A DNA stretch of 6,833 nt. It comes from an uncultured Gemmatimonadota bacterium. Lineage in GTDB: Bacteria > Gemmatimonadota > Gemmatimonadetes > Gemmatimonadales > GWC2-71-9. The notes below the pieces were generated by a model. The model ran no database searches and was not told the origin of the DNA. It saw only the letters and a list, made by a program, of their open reading frames with translations. The stretch is taken from NCBI GenBank assembly GCA_946480845.1, contig CAMLLJ010000155.1, positions 1-6,833 on the forward strand. Reading direction: 5' to 3'. The translations under genes were made by a program, and so were the position numbers. Below, in pieces: positions 1 to 6,833 of this stretch; the first letter of the stretch is position 1, and each line of letters begins with the position of its first letter.

Positions 1-1152
1 CTGATCTTCCTCCGCGACACGCGCGGCACGCTGATCGCCCTCGACCTCCCCTCCCGGCGCATCCGCAGCTACCTGCGCGGCACGCGCGCCGCGGCCGTCG
101 GCGCCGACGGGACCCTCTACGCCGTGGACACGGCCGGCGTGGTGCACCAGTACACCCGGCGCTCGCCCGAGCGGCTTCGCGCACGGTTCTCGAGCGTGCC
201 GAAGGTGCTCTACGGCGCGCAGGGCTCCGGGGTCGTGGGCGTGGACCCCGAGGAGGGCCGGCTGTCGGTGGTGGGCGGCGCCGATTCGCTCCGCACCATC
301 GAGGTGCCGGCGGGGCCCGTCGCCGTCACCGTATGGGGCGACCTGATCGCCGTCGCCGCGGACACTGCCGTGGTGCTGTACGATCCGGCCGGGGCGCGGG
401 AGCCGCGCTCGGTCCGCTTCCGCGCCGGCGCGCGTGCCGTCGCCTTTTCGCCGTCGGGCCACCACCTCTATGTCGCGCAGGGCGATGGCGAGCTGGCCGT
501 CATCGACCGCTTCGGGCTCGAGGTGATCCGCCGGATCGAGCTGCCGGGGCCGGCCGCCGAGCTGCGCGCCGGGCCGCTGGGCCGCTGGCTCCTGGCCCGG
601 CCCGCCGACGGCGCGGCGGTGTGGATCGTGGACATCGAAGAGAGCCGGCCGGTCGGCACGCTCTCCACCACCTGGGCCGCCGACCTGCCGCTGCTCACCT
701 CGCCCGACCTCGTCGTCATCCGCGACGGCAAGGATGTCGCCGCGCGCGATCTCTCGGATGCCGCCCTTCCCGAGACCGGGCGCGTCGAAGGCGGCGCCGC
801 CGACCTCTGGAGCGCGCCCGGCTGGTCGTTCCTCGGTGCCGCACCCGAGGAAGAGCACGTCGAGGAGGCCGAGCCGGGCGACGCCGCGGCGGCAACAGAC
901 GACTCGGCGGCCACCGGCGAGCGGATCTTCCTGCAGGTGAGCAGCTCGCGGAATCCGCAGTGGGCGCGCGACCTCGCGGGCAAGCTGTCGGAATCCGGCC
1001 TCCCGGCCTCGGTGCTGTCCCCGAGGCGCGAGGGCGATCCCTACCGCGTCGTGCTCGGCCCCTACGCCTCGCGCGAGGAAGCGGAGGAGCGCGGCAGCTC
1101 CCTCGGCATGCCGTTCTTCGTGATCACCACCGGCGAAGCACCCGCCCCCTGA
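1..1152 (+). CDS. beta-propeller-like protein with C-terminal SPOR domain (5' end outside window)
   Basis: The frame is open from the first base to the TGA at 1150-1152, giving 383 visible residues; the start lies left of the window. A GTG at 124 is only an internal valine codon, because clear coding sequence of the same kind runs upstream of it. Visible residues 1 to about 280 show short beta-strand repeats typical of WD40/YVTN-like propellers, for example VAFSPSGHHLYVAQGDGELA near residues 147-166. An acidic, Ala-rich linker (about 283-307) leads to a SPOR domain at about 308-377, recognised by FLQVSSSRN at its start and YRVVLGPYASREEAEE near its end. SPOR domains bind glycan strands lacking stem peptides, mainly at division septa, so the protein probably acts outside the cytoplasm; the expected signal peptide or anchor would be in the missing N-terminus. 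It lies 31 bases before smc and is probably co-transcribed with it. The SPOR call is firm. The propeller call is moderate, and the exact function is unknown. Confidence 0.85.
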   Translation: MIFLRDTRGTLIALDLPSRRIRSYLRGTRAAAVGADGTLYAVDTAGVVHQYTRRSPERLRARFSSVPKVLYGAQGSGVVGVDPEEGRLSVVGGADSLRTIEVPAGPVAVTVWGDLIAVAADTAVVLYDPAGAREPRSVRFRAGARAVAFSPSGHHLYVAQGDGELAVIDRFGLEVIRRIELPGPAAELRAGPLGRWLLARPADGAAVWIVDIEESRPVGTLSTTWAADLPLLTSPDLVVIRDGKDVAARDLSDAALPETGRVEGGAADLWSAPGWSFLGAAPEEEHVEEAEPGDAAAATDDSAATGERIFLQVSSSRNPQWARDLAGKLSESGLPASVLSPRREGDPYRVVLGPYASREEAEERGSSLGMPFFVITTGEAPAP

Positions 1153-1183
1153 CCTCCAGCCATCCCACACGGGACCTCGCGGC

Positions 1184-4100
1184 ATGAAGCTCACCAAGCT
1201 CGAGCTGTCCGGATTCAAATCCTTCGCCGACACCGTCTCGCTCACCTTCGAATCGGGCGTGACCGCGATCGTCGGGCCCAACGGCTGCGGCAAGTCGAAC
1301 GTCTCCGACGCCGTGCGCTGGGTCCTCGGCGAGCAGTCGGCGCGGCTCCTCCGCGGCGGCAAGATGGAGGACGTGATCTTCCAGGGCTCCACCGGGCGGC
1401 GGCCGGTGAACGTGACCGAGGTCTCCCTCTATCTCGACAACAGCGACGGCGACCTCCCCATCGCCTACCAGGAAGTCGTGGTGACCCGGCGGCTCTCCCG
1501 CTCAGGGCAGAGCGACTACCTGCTGAACGGCGCGCCGGTGCGGCTTCGCGACATCCAGGACCTGCTGCGCGGCACCGGCCTCGGCAGCGACGCCGGCGTC
1601 GTCATCGAGGCGAAGATGATCGACCTGCTGCTGTCCGACCGCGCCGACGAGCGGCGCTCGCTGTTCGAGGAAGCAGCCGGCATCGGGCTCTATCGCGACC
1701 GGAAGCACAGCACCGAGCGCCGCCTCGAGGAGACGGCGCTCGACCTGCAGCGCGTCGAGGACCTGATCGCCGAAGTGCAGTCCCAGCTCCGGAGCCTGGC
1801 GCGCCAGCGCGGACGCGCCGAGCGCCACGGCAAGCTGATGGAGGAGAAGTTCTCGGTGCAGCTCACGCTGGCGCGGCGGCACCTCGACCGGCTCGCCGAC
1901 GAGGTGGCCGGCATGGAAGTGCGCCACGCCGAGCTGGCCGCGCACCTGCCGGCGGCGCGCGCGGCCCTGGCGGACCGGGAGACGCGCCGGGAGTCCGCCG
2001 CGTCGGCCCGCCAGGCGGCCGAGGCCCGCCGCACGGAGATCGCCCTGCGGCTCGGTGCCGTGCGGCTGGAGCTGGGCGGGCTCGAGGGCGAGCTGACCGT
2101 CCCCCGCGAGCGGCTGGGGAACTTCGAGAGCCGCCGGGAGCGCGCCTCGGGCGAGCGCGCCCAGATGGTGCAGCGTGCCCAGCTCGCGGCGGACGAGGCG
2201 GGGATTGCCGCGCGCGAGCGCGAGGAAGCCACCGCCGAGCACGCGCGGATCGAGGCCGAGGTGGCGTCACGCGCGGCGGCCGAGGAAGCGAGCCGCGCCC
2301 GCCTTTCCGATGCGCGGGCCGCGCTCCGGCAGGCCGAACAGGAGATGCAGGGGCAGGTGCAGCGCCTCCGGTCCCTAGAAGGCGAGCGCATCGCCATCGA
2401 AGGCGAGCTCGGCTCCCTCCGCGACCGCGCCACCCAGGCCGGTGCCCACCGCACCGCGCTCCAGGGCGAGCTGGTCATCGGCCAGCGCAAGCGCGATCAC
2501 CTGGTCGAGCGGGCCGGGTTCCAGAGCTACGAGGCGCGGCGCGCCGCCGACGCGGCGGAGCGCGCGCGGCACGCCGTCGCCGAAGCGCGCGAGCACGAAG
2601 CGGCCGAGCGCGCGGCCCGGCGGCAGGCCGAAGAGTCGCTCGCACAGCTCACCGCGCGCCGCCATGCGCTCGCGGAGCTGGAGCGCGACCGCGTCGGGCT
2701 GGCGCCGGGAGCCGCGGCGCTGATGGCCGCGCGCGCGCGCTTCGGCGACCTCGTCCTCGGGCCGCTCAGCGACTTCGTGAGCACCGGCCGCGAGGACGCC
2801 GAGCTGGCCGAGCGGCTTCTGGGCGAGTGGATGCACGCGGTGCTGGTCCGCGACGAGAGCGCGCTCGCGGCGATCCAGGCCTGGCACGCGGAGCACCAGC
2901 CGGGGGCGCTCGTGCTGCTCCCCGTTCATCCCGGGCCGGCAGGCGGCGCGCAGCAGCCGCCGCTCGACAGCCGCCTCGAGGTCACCGGCCCCGCCGGCGC
3001 GTGGGTGCAGGCGGCGCTGGCCGGGTCCCAGGTGCTCGACGGCGCAGGCCGCGTCCTCCGCCGCGCCAGCGGCGCGATCTTCCTCTCCGGCGCCGGGGCG
3101 CCCTCGGGCCCGCTGCGCCGCCGCGCCGAGCTGGGCGCGCTCGGCAACGAGGTGACCGCGGCACAGCGCCGGCTCGAGTCGGCCGGTGCCGCGCTCGACG
3201 CCGCGATCGCCCGCCTGGCCGATGCCGAGCGCGGCCTCGCCGCGGCGTCGGCGGAGTCCGATGCGGCGCGCGAGACTGAGCGCCAGGCGGTGGCGGCACG
3301 CGAGGACGCCCTGCGCCTCCTGGCCAACCTCACCCGCGAATTCGCGGACTCCGAGTCGCAGCTCGCCCGGATCACCGACCGGGTCGCGGCCCTCGAGCGC
3401 CGCCTCGCGGAGATCGATGCCGCCCTGCTCGAGGGCGAGCGCGCCCGCGCCCAGCTCGACGAATCACTGGGCACGTCGCGCGCCGGGCTGGTGCAGCTCG
3501 AGGCCGAGCAGGAAGCGGCGCGCGACACGCGGGCCCAGTGGCAGGTGCAGGAGGCCCACGTCGCCGCGCGCCTGCGCGGCGCCTCCGAGCGGTTCGACCG
3601 CGCCGAGCAGGCCCGGGTCGAGGCCGACGCCGCGGGGTCCCGCCTGGCGGAGGAGCTGGAGCGCCTCCAGCACGATGCCGCGGGGCTCGATGTCCAGCGC
3701 ATCGAATGGGAAGAGGCGCGTGGCGCGCAGCGCGCGGCGCTGGGCCAGCTGGAGGAGGCGGCCGCCGGTGCCGAACGGGAGCTCGGCGCGGCAGCCGCGG
3801 CGCTCGCCGATGCGGAAGCCGCGCTGCACGACCTGCGGGCGGACCTCGAGGCCCGGAACGAGGAAGACCACGGGCTCCAGATCCGGCTCACCGAGGCGGC
3901 GGGCCTCCGCCGCAGCATCGCGGAGCGCGTGGAGGCGGAGTGGCGCCGCCCGCTCGAGCACCTGCTCGAGGGGTTCACCCTGCTCGACCTCGACCTGGAG
4001 ACGCTGGAGGCCGAGTCCTCGCGCATCGTCAGCACCCTCGAATCCATCGGGCCGGTCAATGCGCTCGCCGTCGAGGAGCATGCCGAGGAGAGCAAGCGGC

Positions 4101-4657
4101 TCGACTTCCTGATTGCCCAGCGCGACGACCTGGTGAGCGCGCGCCAGTCGCTCATCCAGGCCATCCGGGAGATCGACGGCACCGCGCGCGACCTCTTCGT
4201 CCAGACCTTCACGGCGGTGCAGGCCAACTTCACCAAGGTCTTCACCACCCTCTTCGGCGGCGGCGAGTGCGAGCTCCGGCTCGCCAACGCCGACGACCCG
4301 CTGGAGAGCGAGATCGAGATCCATGCGGCGCCGCGCGGCAAGCGCACCCAGCGCATCCACCTGCTCTCCTCGGGCGAGCGGACGCTGGTGGCGGTCTCGC
4401 TCCTCTTCAGCATCTACCTGACCAAGCCGAGCCCCTTCTGCCTCATGGACGAGGTGGACGCGCCGCTGGACGACTCCAACGTCGGGCGCTTCACCCGCCT
4501 CCTCGAGGAGTTCAAGCCCCAGACCCAGTTCCTGGTCATTACGCACAATCCGCGGACGATGCAGTCGGCGGACGCCGTCTACGGTGTCACCATGCAGGAG
4601 CCCGGAGTGTCCACGATCGTGGGCGTGCGGCTCGGCGAACGGGAGCAGGTCGCATGA
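1184..4657 (+). CDS. smc: chromosome segregation protein SMC
   Basis: This encodes the 1157-residue SMC ATPase, which dimerises and, with ScpA and ScpB in most bacteria, organises and segregates the chromosome. Its length is normal for the family. The N-terminal head (about 1-170) begins [14 protein letters not shown] and carries Walker [10 protein letters not shown] at 31-39. An Ala/Arg/Glu-rich coiled-coil arm runs from about 171 to 504, then a hinge region at about 505-650, then the returning arm to about 955. The C-terminal head begins near GPVN (956-959) and holds the ABC signature LSSGE (1061-1065), Walker B FCLMDE with D1089 and E1090, the D-loop APLDD (1093-1097) and the switch histidine H1121 in THNP. 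The ATG at 1184 is chosen because the family start motif follows directly; a weak GGGA at 1171-1174 is the only ribosome-site candidate. Oddities: alanine (A143) replaces the Q-loop glutamine, serine replaces the first signature glycine, and the second half of the hinge looks short. The IEAKMID segment and the C-terminal [11 protein letters not shown] resemble SMC of the FCB group as I remember it. Confidence 0.97.
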   Translation: MKLTKLELSGFKSFADTVSLTFESGVTAIVGPNGCGKSNVSDAVRWVLGEQSARLLRGGKMEDVIFQGSTGRRPVNVTEVSLYLDNSDGDLPIAYQEVVVTRRLSRSGQSDYLLNGAPVRLRDIQDLLRGTGLGSDAGVVIEAKMIDLLLSDRADERRSLFEEAAGIGLYRDRKHSTERRLEETALDLQRVEDLIAEVQSQLRSLARQRGRAERHGKLMEEKFSVQLTLARRHLDRLADEVAGMEVRHAELAAHLPAARAALADRETRRESAASARQAAEARRTEIALRLGAVRLELGGLEGELTVPRERLGNFESRRERASGERAQMVQRAQLAADEAGIAAREREEATAEHARIEAEVASRAAAEEASRARLSDARAALRQAEQEMQGQVQRLRSLEGERIAIEGELGSLRDRATQAGAHRTALQGELVIGQRKRDHLVERAGFQSYEARRAADAAERARHAVAEAREHEAAERAARRQAEESLAQLTARRHALAELERDRVGLAPGAAALMAARARFGDLVLGPLSDFVSTGREDAELAERLLGEWMHAVLVRDESALAAIQAWHAEHQPGALVLLPVHPGPAGGAQQPPLDSRLEVTGPAGAWVQAALAGSQVLDGAGRVLRRASGAIFLSGAGAPSGPLRRRAELGALGNEVTAAQRRLESAGAALDAAIARLADAERGLAAASAESDAARETERQAVAAREDALRLLANLTREFADSESQLARITDRVAALERRLAEIDAALLEGERARAQLDESLGTSRAGLVQLEAEQEAARDTRAQWQVQEAHVAARLRGASERFDRAEQARVEADAAGSRLAEELERLQHDAAGLDVQRIEWEEARGAQRAALGQLEEAAAGAERELGAAAAALADAEAALHDLRADLEARNEEDHGLQIRLTEAAGLRRSIAERVEAEWRRPLEHLLEGFTLLDLDLETLEAESSRIVSTLESIGPVNALAVEEHAEESKRLDFLIAQRDDLVSARQSLIQAIREIDGTARDLFVQTFTAVQANFTKVFTTLFGGGECELRLANADDPLESEIEIHAAPRGKRTQRIHLLSSGERTLVAVSLLFSIYLTKPSPFCLMDEVDAPLDDSNVGRFTRLLEEFKPQTQFLVITHNPRTMQSADAVYGVTMQEPGVSTIVGVRLGEREQVA

Positions 4658-4681
4658 TGCGGCGGGCACGGGCCTTGCCAG

Positions 4682-4686
4682 AGAGG
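4682..4686 (+). promoter_or_regulatory. ribosome binding site of aroF
   Basis: AGAGG (GAGAGG if base 4681 is counted) lies 5 bases before the ATG at 4692. It supports that start over the longer open frame reaching back to 4584, inside smc. Confidence 0.65.
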
Positions 4687-4691
4687 CGGCC

Positions 4692-5732
4692 ATGCTGATC
4701 GTGATGCGCCGCGGCGCCGACCCGGAGGAGATCGGGCGCGTCGTGGCGGTGATCGAGGAGATGGGGTACCGGGCGCAGCCCCTGCCGGGCCGGCACCGCA
4801 CCGCCATCGGCGTCCTGGGGAACGAAGGGCGGGTGGACGGGACGCGGCTGGCACAGCTTCCGGGCGTCGAGGACGTGATCCACGTCACGCGGCCCTACAA
4901 GCTGGCATCCCGCGACTGGCACGAGGAGCCGACGGTGGTGCGGCTCCCGGGCGGCGTCACCATCGGCGGCGCGGACGTGGTCGTCATGGCGGGGCCCTGC
5001 GCGGTCGAAGGGGAGCGGCAGCTCATGGAAGCGGCCGTGGCGGTGCGCGATGCCGGGGCCGCCATCCTGCGCGCGGGCGCGTTCAAGCCCCGCAGCTCGC
5101 CCTATTCGTTCCAGGGCCTGGGCAAGGAAGGCCTGGCGCTGCTGGCCAGGGTGCGGGAGGAAACGGGACTGCTGGTCGTGACCGAGGCGGTGGATGCCGA
5201 GGGGGTCCAGGCCGTGGGCGAGGTGGCCGACATCATCCAGGTCGGCGCCCGGAACATGCAGAACTATTCGCTGCTCCGGACCGCCGGCCGGTCGGGGCGC
5301 CCGGTGCTGCTCAAGCGGGGGATGTCGGCCACGATCGAGGAACTGCTGCTCGCGGCGGAGTACATCCTGGCCGAGGGCAATCCCGACGTGATCCTCTGCG
5401 AGCGCGGGGTACGCGGGTTCGACAACGCCACGCGCAACCTGTTCGACCTCGGCGCGGTGCCGCTGGTCCACGCGCTCTCGCACCTGCCGATCATCGCCGA
5501 TCCGAGCCACGGCACGGGCCGGCGCGACATGGTGGCCGCCATGGCGCGCGCCGCCGTGGCGGCGGGGGCCGATGGCCTGCTGGTCGAGGTCCATCCCGAT
5601 CCGGCGCGCGCGCGCTCCGACGGCGGGCAGAGTCTCGATCCGGAGCAGTTCCGGCAGCTGATGCGTGAAGCCAGGCCGATCGCCGACGCGATCGGACGGC
5701 GGATCGCCGAACCGACAGGAGTCCGGCTGTGA
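4692..5732 (+). CDS. aroF: 3-deoxy-7-phosphoheptulonate (DAHP) synthase, type I-beta with N-terminal regulatory domain
   Basis: This 346-residue enzyme condenses phosphoenolpyruvate and erythrose 4-phosphate to DAHP, the first step of the shikimate pathway to aromatic amino acids, in the cytoplasm. Residues 1 to about 65 (starting MLIVMRRGA) form the ferredoxin-like regulatory domain seen in the Thermotoga maritima enzyme. The rest is the TIM barrel. Visible barrel motifs are AGPCAVEGE (100-108), [13 protein letters not shown] (132-144), [10 protein letters not shown] (182-191), LLKRGM (206-211), [10 protein letters not shown] (234-243), [11 protein letters not shown] (269-279) and [18 protein letters not shown] (299-316). 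Metal ligands by family comparison are C103, H273, E299 and D310, all present. The start at 4692 matches the family N-terminus, has an AGAGG ribosome site, and lies 34 bases after the smc stop. The final TGA overlaps the lolA start, so the two are probably co-translated. Feedback inhibition by aromatic amino acids is expected from the domain but not shown; positions matching the Thermotoga tyrosine contacts differ here. No chorismate mutase domain is fused. Confidence 0.96.
   Translation: MLIVMRRGADPEEIGRVVAVIEEMGYRAQPLPGRHRTAIGVLGNEGRVDGTRLAQLPGVEDVIHVTRPYKLASRDWHEEPTVVRLPGGVTIGGADVVVMAGPCAVEGERQLMEAAVAVRDAGAAILRAGAFKPRSSPYSFQGLGKEGLALLARVREETGLLVVTEAVDAEGVQAVGEVADIIQVGARNMQNYSLLRTAGRSGRPVLLKRGMSATIEELLLAAEYILAEGNPDVILCERGVRGFDNATRNLFDLGAVPLVHALSHLPIIADPSHGTGRRDMVAAMARAAVAAGADGLLVEVHPDPARARSDGGQSLDPEQFRQLMREARPIADAIGRRIAEPTGVRL
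5717..5721 (+). promoter_or_regulatory. ribosome binding site of lolA
   Basis: AGGAG lies inside the last codons of aroF, 7 bases before the GTG at 5729. It decides in favour of this GTG start, whose product begins with a proper signal peptide. Confidence 0.75.
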
Positions 5733-6397
5733 ACCTACGCACGTGCCGCACGGGGACGCTCACGCTGGGCCTGCTGGTCCTGCTCGCCTCCGGCGCAGGC
5801 GCCCAGCGGAACGCCGGCAGCGTCGTGGGCCGGGCGGCTCGCGCCTACGCGGGGCTCTCCTCGCTGCGCGCGGACTTCGTGCAGCGGATCGAGGACTCGC
5901 TCATCGGGACGTTCGACAGCCGCGGCGTCGTGACCCAGGCCGGCGAGAACCGGCTCGCCATGCGCTTCAGCGACCCGGCGGGCGACGCCATCGTGATCGA
6001 CGGCAAGCAGGTCTGGGTCTACACGCCCAGCACCTCGCCCGGCCAGGTGATCCGGATGCCGGTGCCGAGCGGCCCCACCTACGGATTCAATGTGCTGTCG
6101 TGGATTCTCGACCGGCCGGCCGAGCGCTATCGGATGCGCTACCTGCGCGCCGACCGGGTGGACGGGCGGCCTGCCGACGTGGTGGAGCTGGTCCCGCTGT
6201 CGCCGGAGATGCCGTTCACCCGCGCCGTGGTCTGGCTCGACCGCGAGGATGCCCTCCCCCGGCGGCTCGAGATCACCGAGCGGCGCGGCGGCGTCCGCAC
6301 CATTTCGCTCTCGAAGCTCAAGGTGAACGATGCGCTGCCGGCCGGCGCCTTCAGCTTCGACGTGCCGGACGGCGTGCGGATCGTGGACCAGCGCTAG
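5729..6397 (+). CDS. lolA: outer-membrane lipoprotein carrier protein LolA
   Basis: This 222-residue precursor belongs to the LolA family, which takes lipoproteins from the LolCDE inner-membrane complex and carries them across the periplasm to the outer membrane. A Sec signal peptide is visible: basic N-terminus (R4, R7), hydrophobic core at about 11-20 and an AGA|Q cleavage site after residue 25, leaving a mature protein of about 197 residues. The LolA fold is supported by LRADFVQ (46-52), the run F80 to P100 with [11 protein letters not shown] at its end, [11 protein letters not shown] (120-130), VVELVPLSP (151-159) and the C-terminal [20 protein letters not shown] (197-216). The start is GTG, overlapping the aroF TGA as GTGA, with AGGAG 7 bases upstream. 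This arrangement suggests translational coupling to aroF. The gene indicates a diderm cell. Family assignment is good. Full equivalence to E. coli LolA, rather than a related LolA-like periplasmic protein, is inferred; no LolB is in the window. Confidence 0.9.
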   Translation: MNLRTCRTGTLTLGLLVLLASGAGAQRNAGSVVGRAARAYAGLSSLRADFVQRIEDSLIGTFDSRGVVTQAGENRLAMRFSDPAGDAIVIDGKQVWVYTPSTSPGQVIRMPVPSGPTYGFNVLSWILDRPAERYRMRYLRADRVDGRPADVVELVPLSPEMPFTRAVVWLDREDALPRRLEITERRGGVRTISLSKLKVNDALPAGAFSFDVPDGVRIVDQR

Positions 6398-6401
6398 GCC
6401 C

Positions 6402-6833
6402 TCACCCCGGCGCCCGCAGCACCGCCTCCACCCGCTGCGCCGCCTCCGCCCCGAGACCCGCCTCGACCGCCAGCCGCAGTGCCTCCATCCCCAGCCGCGC
6501 GTACAGCTCGCGATCCGTGCCCGACAGCACGGCGAGGTGGGCCGCGACGGTGCCGGCGTCGCCGCGCCGGATGGCGCCGGTGAGCGCCGCGGCCGCACCG
6601 CGCTCGAACACGTTCTCCACCGTCCCGCGCATGAGCGGCAGGTACATGTCGCGCGCCATCGCCGCCGGCACGCCTCCCCCTTCCGCGATCCGCCGCGCCG
6701 TATCGGCCAGCGCCACGACGTAGTTCGACGCCATCGCCGCGGCGGCGTGGTAGGCCGGCTTCGCGGCCGAGGTGATCGTCACCGGCGTCATGCCGACGGC
6801 GCGCGCCAGCCGCGCGCCCGCGGCCAGGGCCGC
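6402..6833 (-). CDS. Rossmann-like/DUF2520 domain protein, C-terminal part (5' end outside window)
   Basis: On the - strand the frame is open from the right edge to a TGA (TCA at 6402-6404), giving 143 visible residues. An ATG at 6789-6791 is probably internal, because in-frame sequence of the same character continues to the edge (AALAAGARLARAVG). The visible part matches the helical DUF2520 domain: YHAAAAMASNYVVAL at visible residues 28-42, then LPLMRGTVENV (65-75), then ALTGAIRRGD (83-92) and a TVAAHL stretch. In this family an N-terminal NAD(P)-binding Rossmann domain precedes the helical domain, resembling the 6-phosphogluconate/ketopantoate reductase fold; that half would lie right of the window. 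The substrate is not known to me, and an oxidoreductase role is inferred from the fold. It converges on lolA with only four bases between stop codons, and is therefore a separate transcription unit. Confidence 0.85.
   Translation of the reverse strand, partial: AALAAGARLARAVGMTPVTITSAAKPAYHAAAAMASNYVVALADTARRIAEGGGVPAAMARDMYLPLMRGTVENVFERGAAAALTGAIRRGDAGTVAAHLAVLSGTDRELYARLGMEALRLAVEAGLGAEAAQRVEAVLRAPG

Noticed and set aside
124..1152. GTG at 124 as the true start of the SPOR gene.
   Set aside because: Codons 1-123 continue the same beta-strand-rich reading frame (LIFLRDTRGTLIALDL) and no ribosome site precedes the GTG, so the gene is truncated by the window edge.
2729..2740. Short GC-dinucleotide run within smc.
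   Set aside because: It encodes Ala/Arg codons of the hinge-proximal region and is expected by chance at this base composition. It is not a structural repeat of note.
2926..4413. A 495-codon open frame on the - strand inside smc, and several others antisense to smc, aroF and lolA.
   Set aside because: The products are Ser/Arg/Ala-rich with no domain logic. They mirror the GC-rich third positions of the + strand genes, which carry clear family motifs throughout.
4584..4691. Longer start for aroF inside the 3' end of smc.
   Set aside because: The extra residues ([12 protein letters not shown]...) do not resemble the family. The ATG at 4692 gives the usual N-terminus and has a ribosome site.
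3464..4888. A 474-codon - strand frame spanning the end of smc and the start of aroF.
   Set aside because: It is a shadow frame. The product is low-complexity (Arg, Gly, Leu, Val), and it crosses two well-supported genes and their junction.
5665..6723. A 352-codon + strand frame overlapping aroF, lolA and the antisense gene.
   Set aside because: Arg/Ala/Pro-rich shadow of lolA. The lolA frame has a signal peptide, a ribosome site and family motifs.
6789..6791. ATG on the - strand as start of the DUF2520 gene.
   Set aside because: The frame stays open to the window edge with plausible sequence, and family members carry an N-terminal Rossmann domain, so the start is beyond the window.

Overview
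This window is a high-GC (about 70% by eye), densely packed bacterial chromosome segment. It holds four co-directional genes on the + strand and one convergent gene on the - strand. It looks like core genome: there are no mobile elements, CRISPR arrays or RNA genes, and no non-coding stretch longer than about 35 bases. The SMC protein has features I associate with the FCB superphylum: an I-E-x-x-M-I-D segment in place of the usual I-x-Q-G, and a C-terminus with a [11 protein letters not shown] stretch. Together with the high GC, a LolA lipoprotein carrier (so an outer membrane) and a type I-beta DAHP synthase, this suggests Gemmatimonadota or a close relative. That placement is inference from remembered family patterns, not a database result.

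Layout. Bases 1-1152 are the 3' part of a gene for a beta-propeller-like protein ending in a SPOR (peptidoglycan-binding) domain; its start lies left of the window. After 31 bases comes smc (1184-4657), the chromosome-condensing ATPase. After another 34 bases comes aroF (4692-5732), the first enzyme of the shikimate pathway. Its stop overlaps the GTG start of lolA (5729-6397), a periplasmic carrier of outer-membrane lipoproteins. Four bases past the lolA stop lies the stop of a - strand gene (6402-6833, 5' end beyond the right edge) for a Rossmann/DUF2520 protein.

The short gaps, the stop/start overlap and the common strand point to one transcript for SPOR gene-smc-aroF-lolA. Three of the four products concern cell-cycle or envelope work (septal peptidoglycan binding, chromosome segregation, outer-membrane biogenesis) and one is biosynthetic. 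No promoter or terminator is recognisable, and the transcript probably starts left of the window.

I do not see a new multi-gene system. The points most worth a second look are in the SMC ATPase: the canonical Q-loop glutamine is replaced, the ABC signature reads LSSGE instead of LSGGE, and the hinge appears shortened in its second half. Also of interest are a 14-codon mini-ORF that exactly bridges smc and aroF, and changed residues in the regulatory domain of the DAHP synthase.
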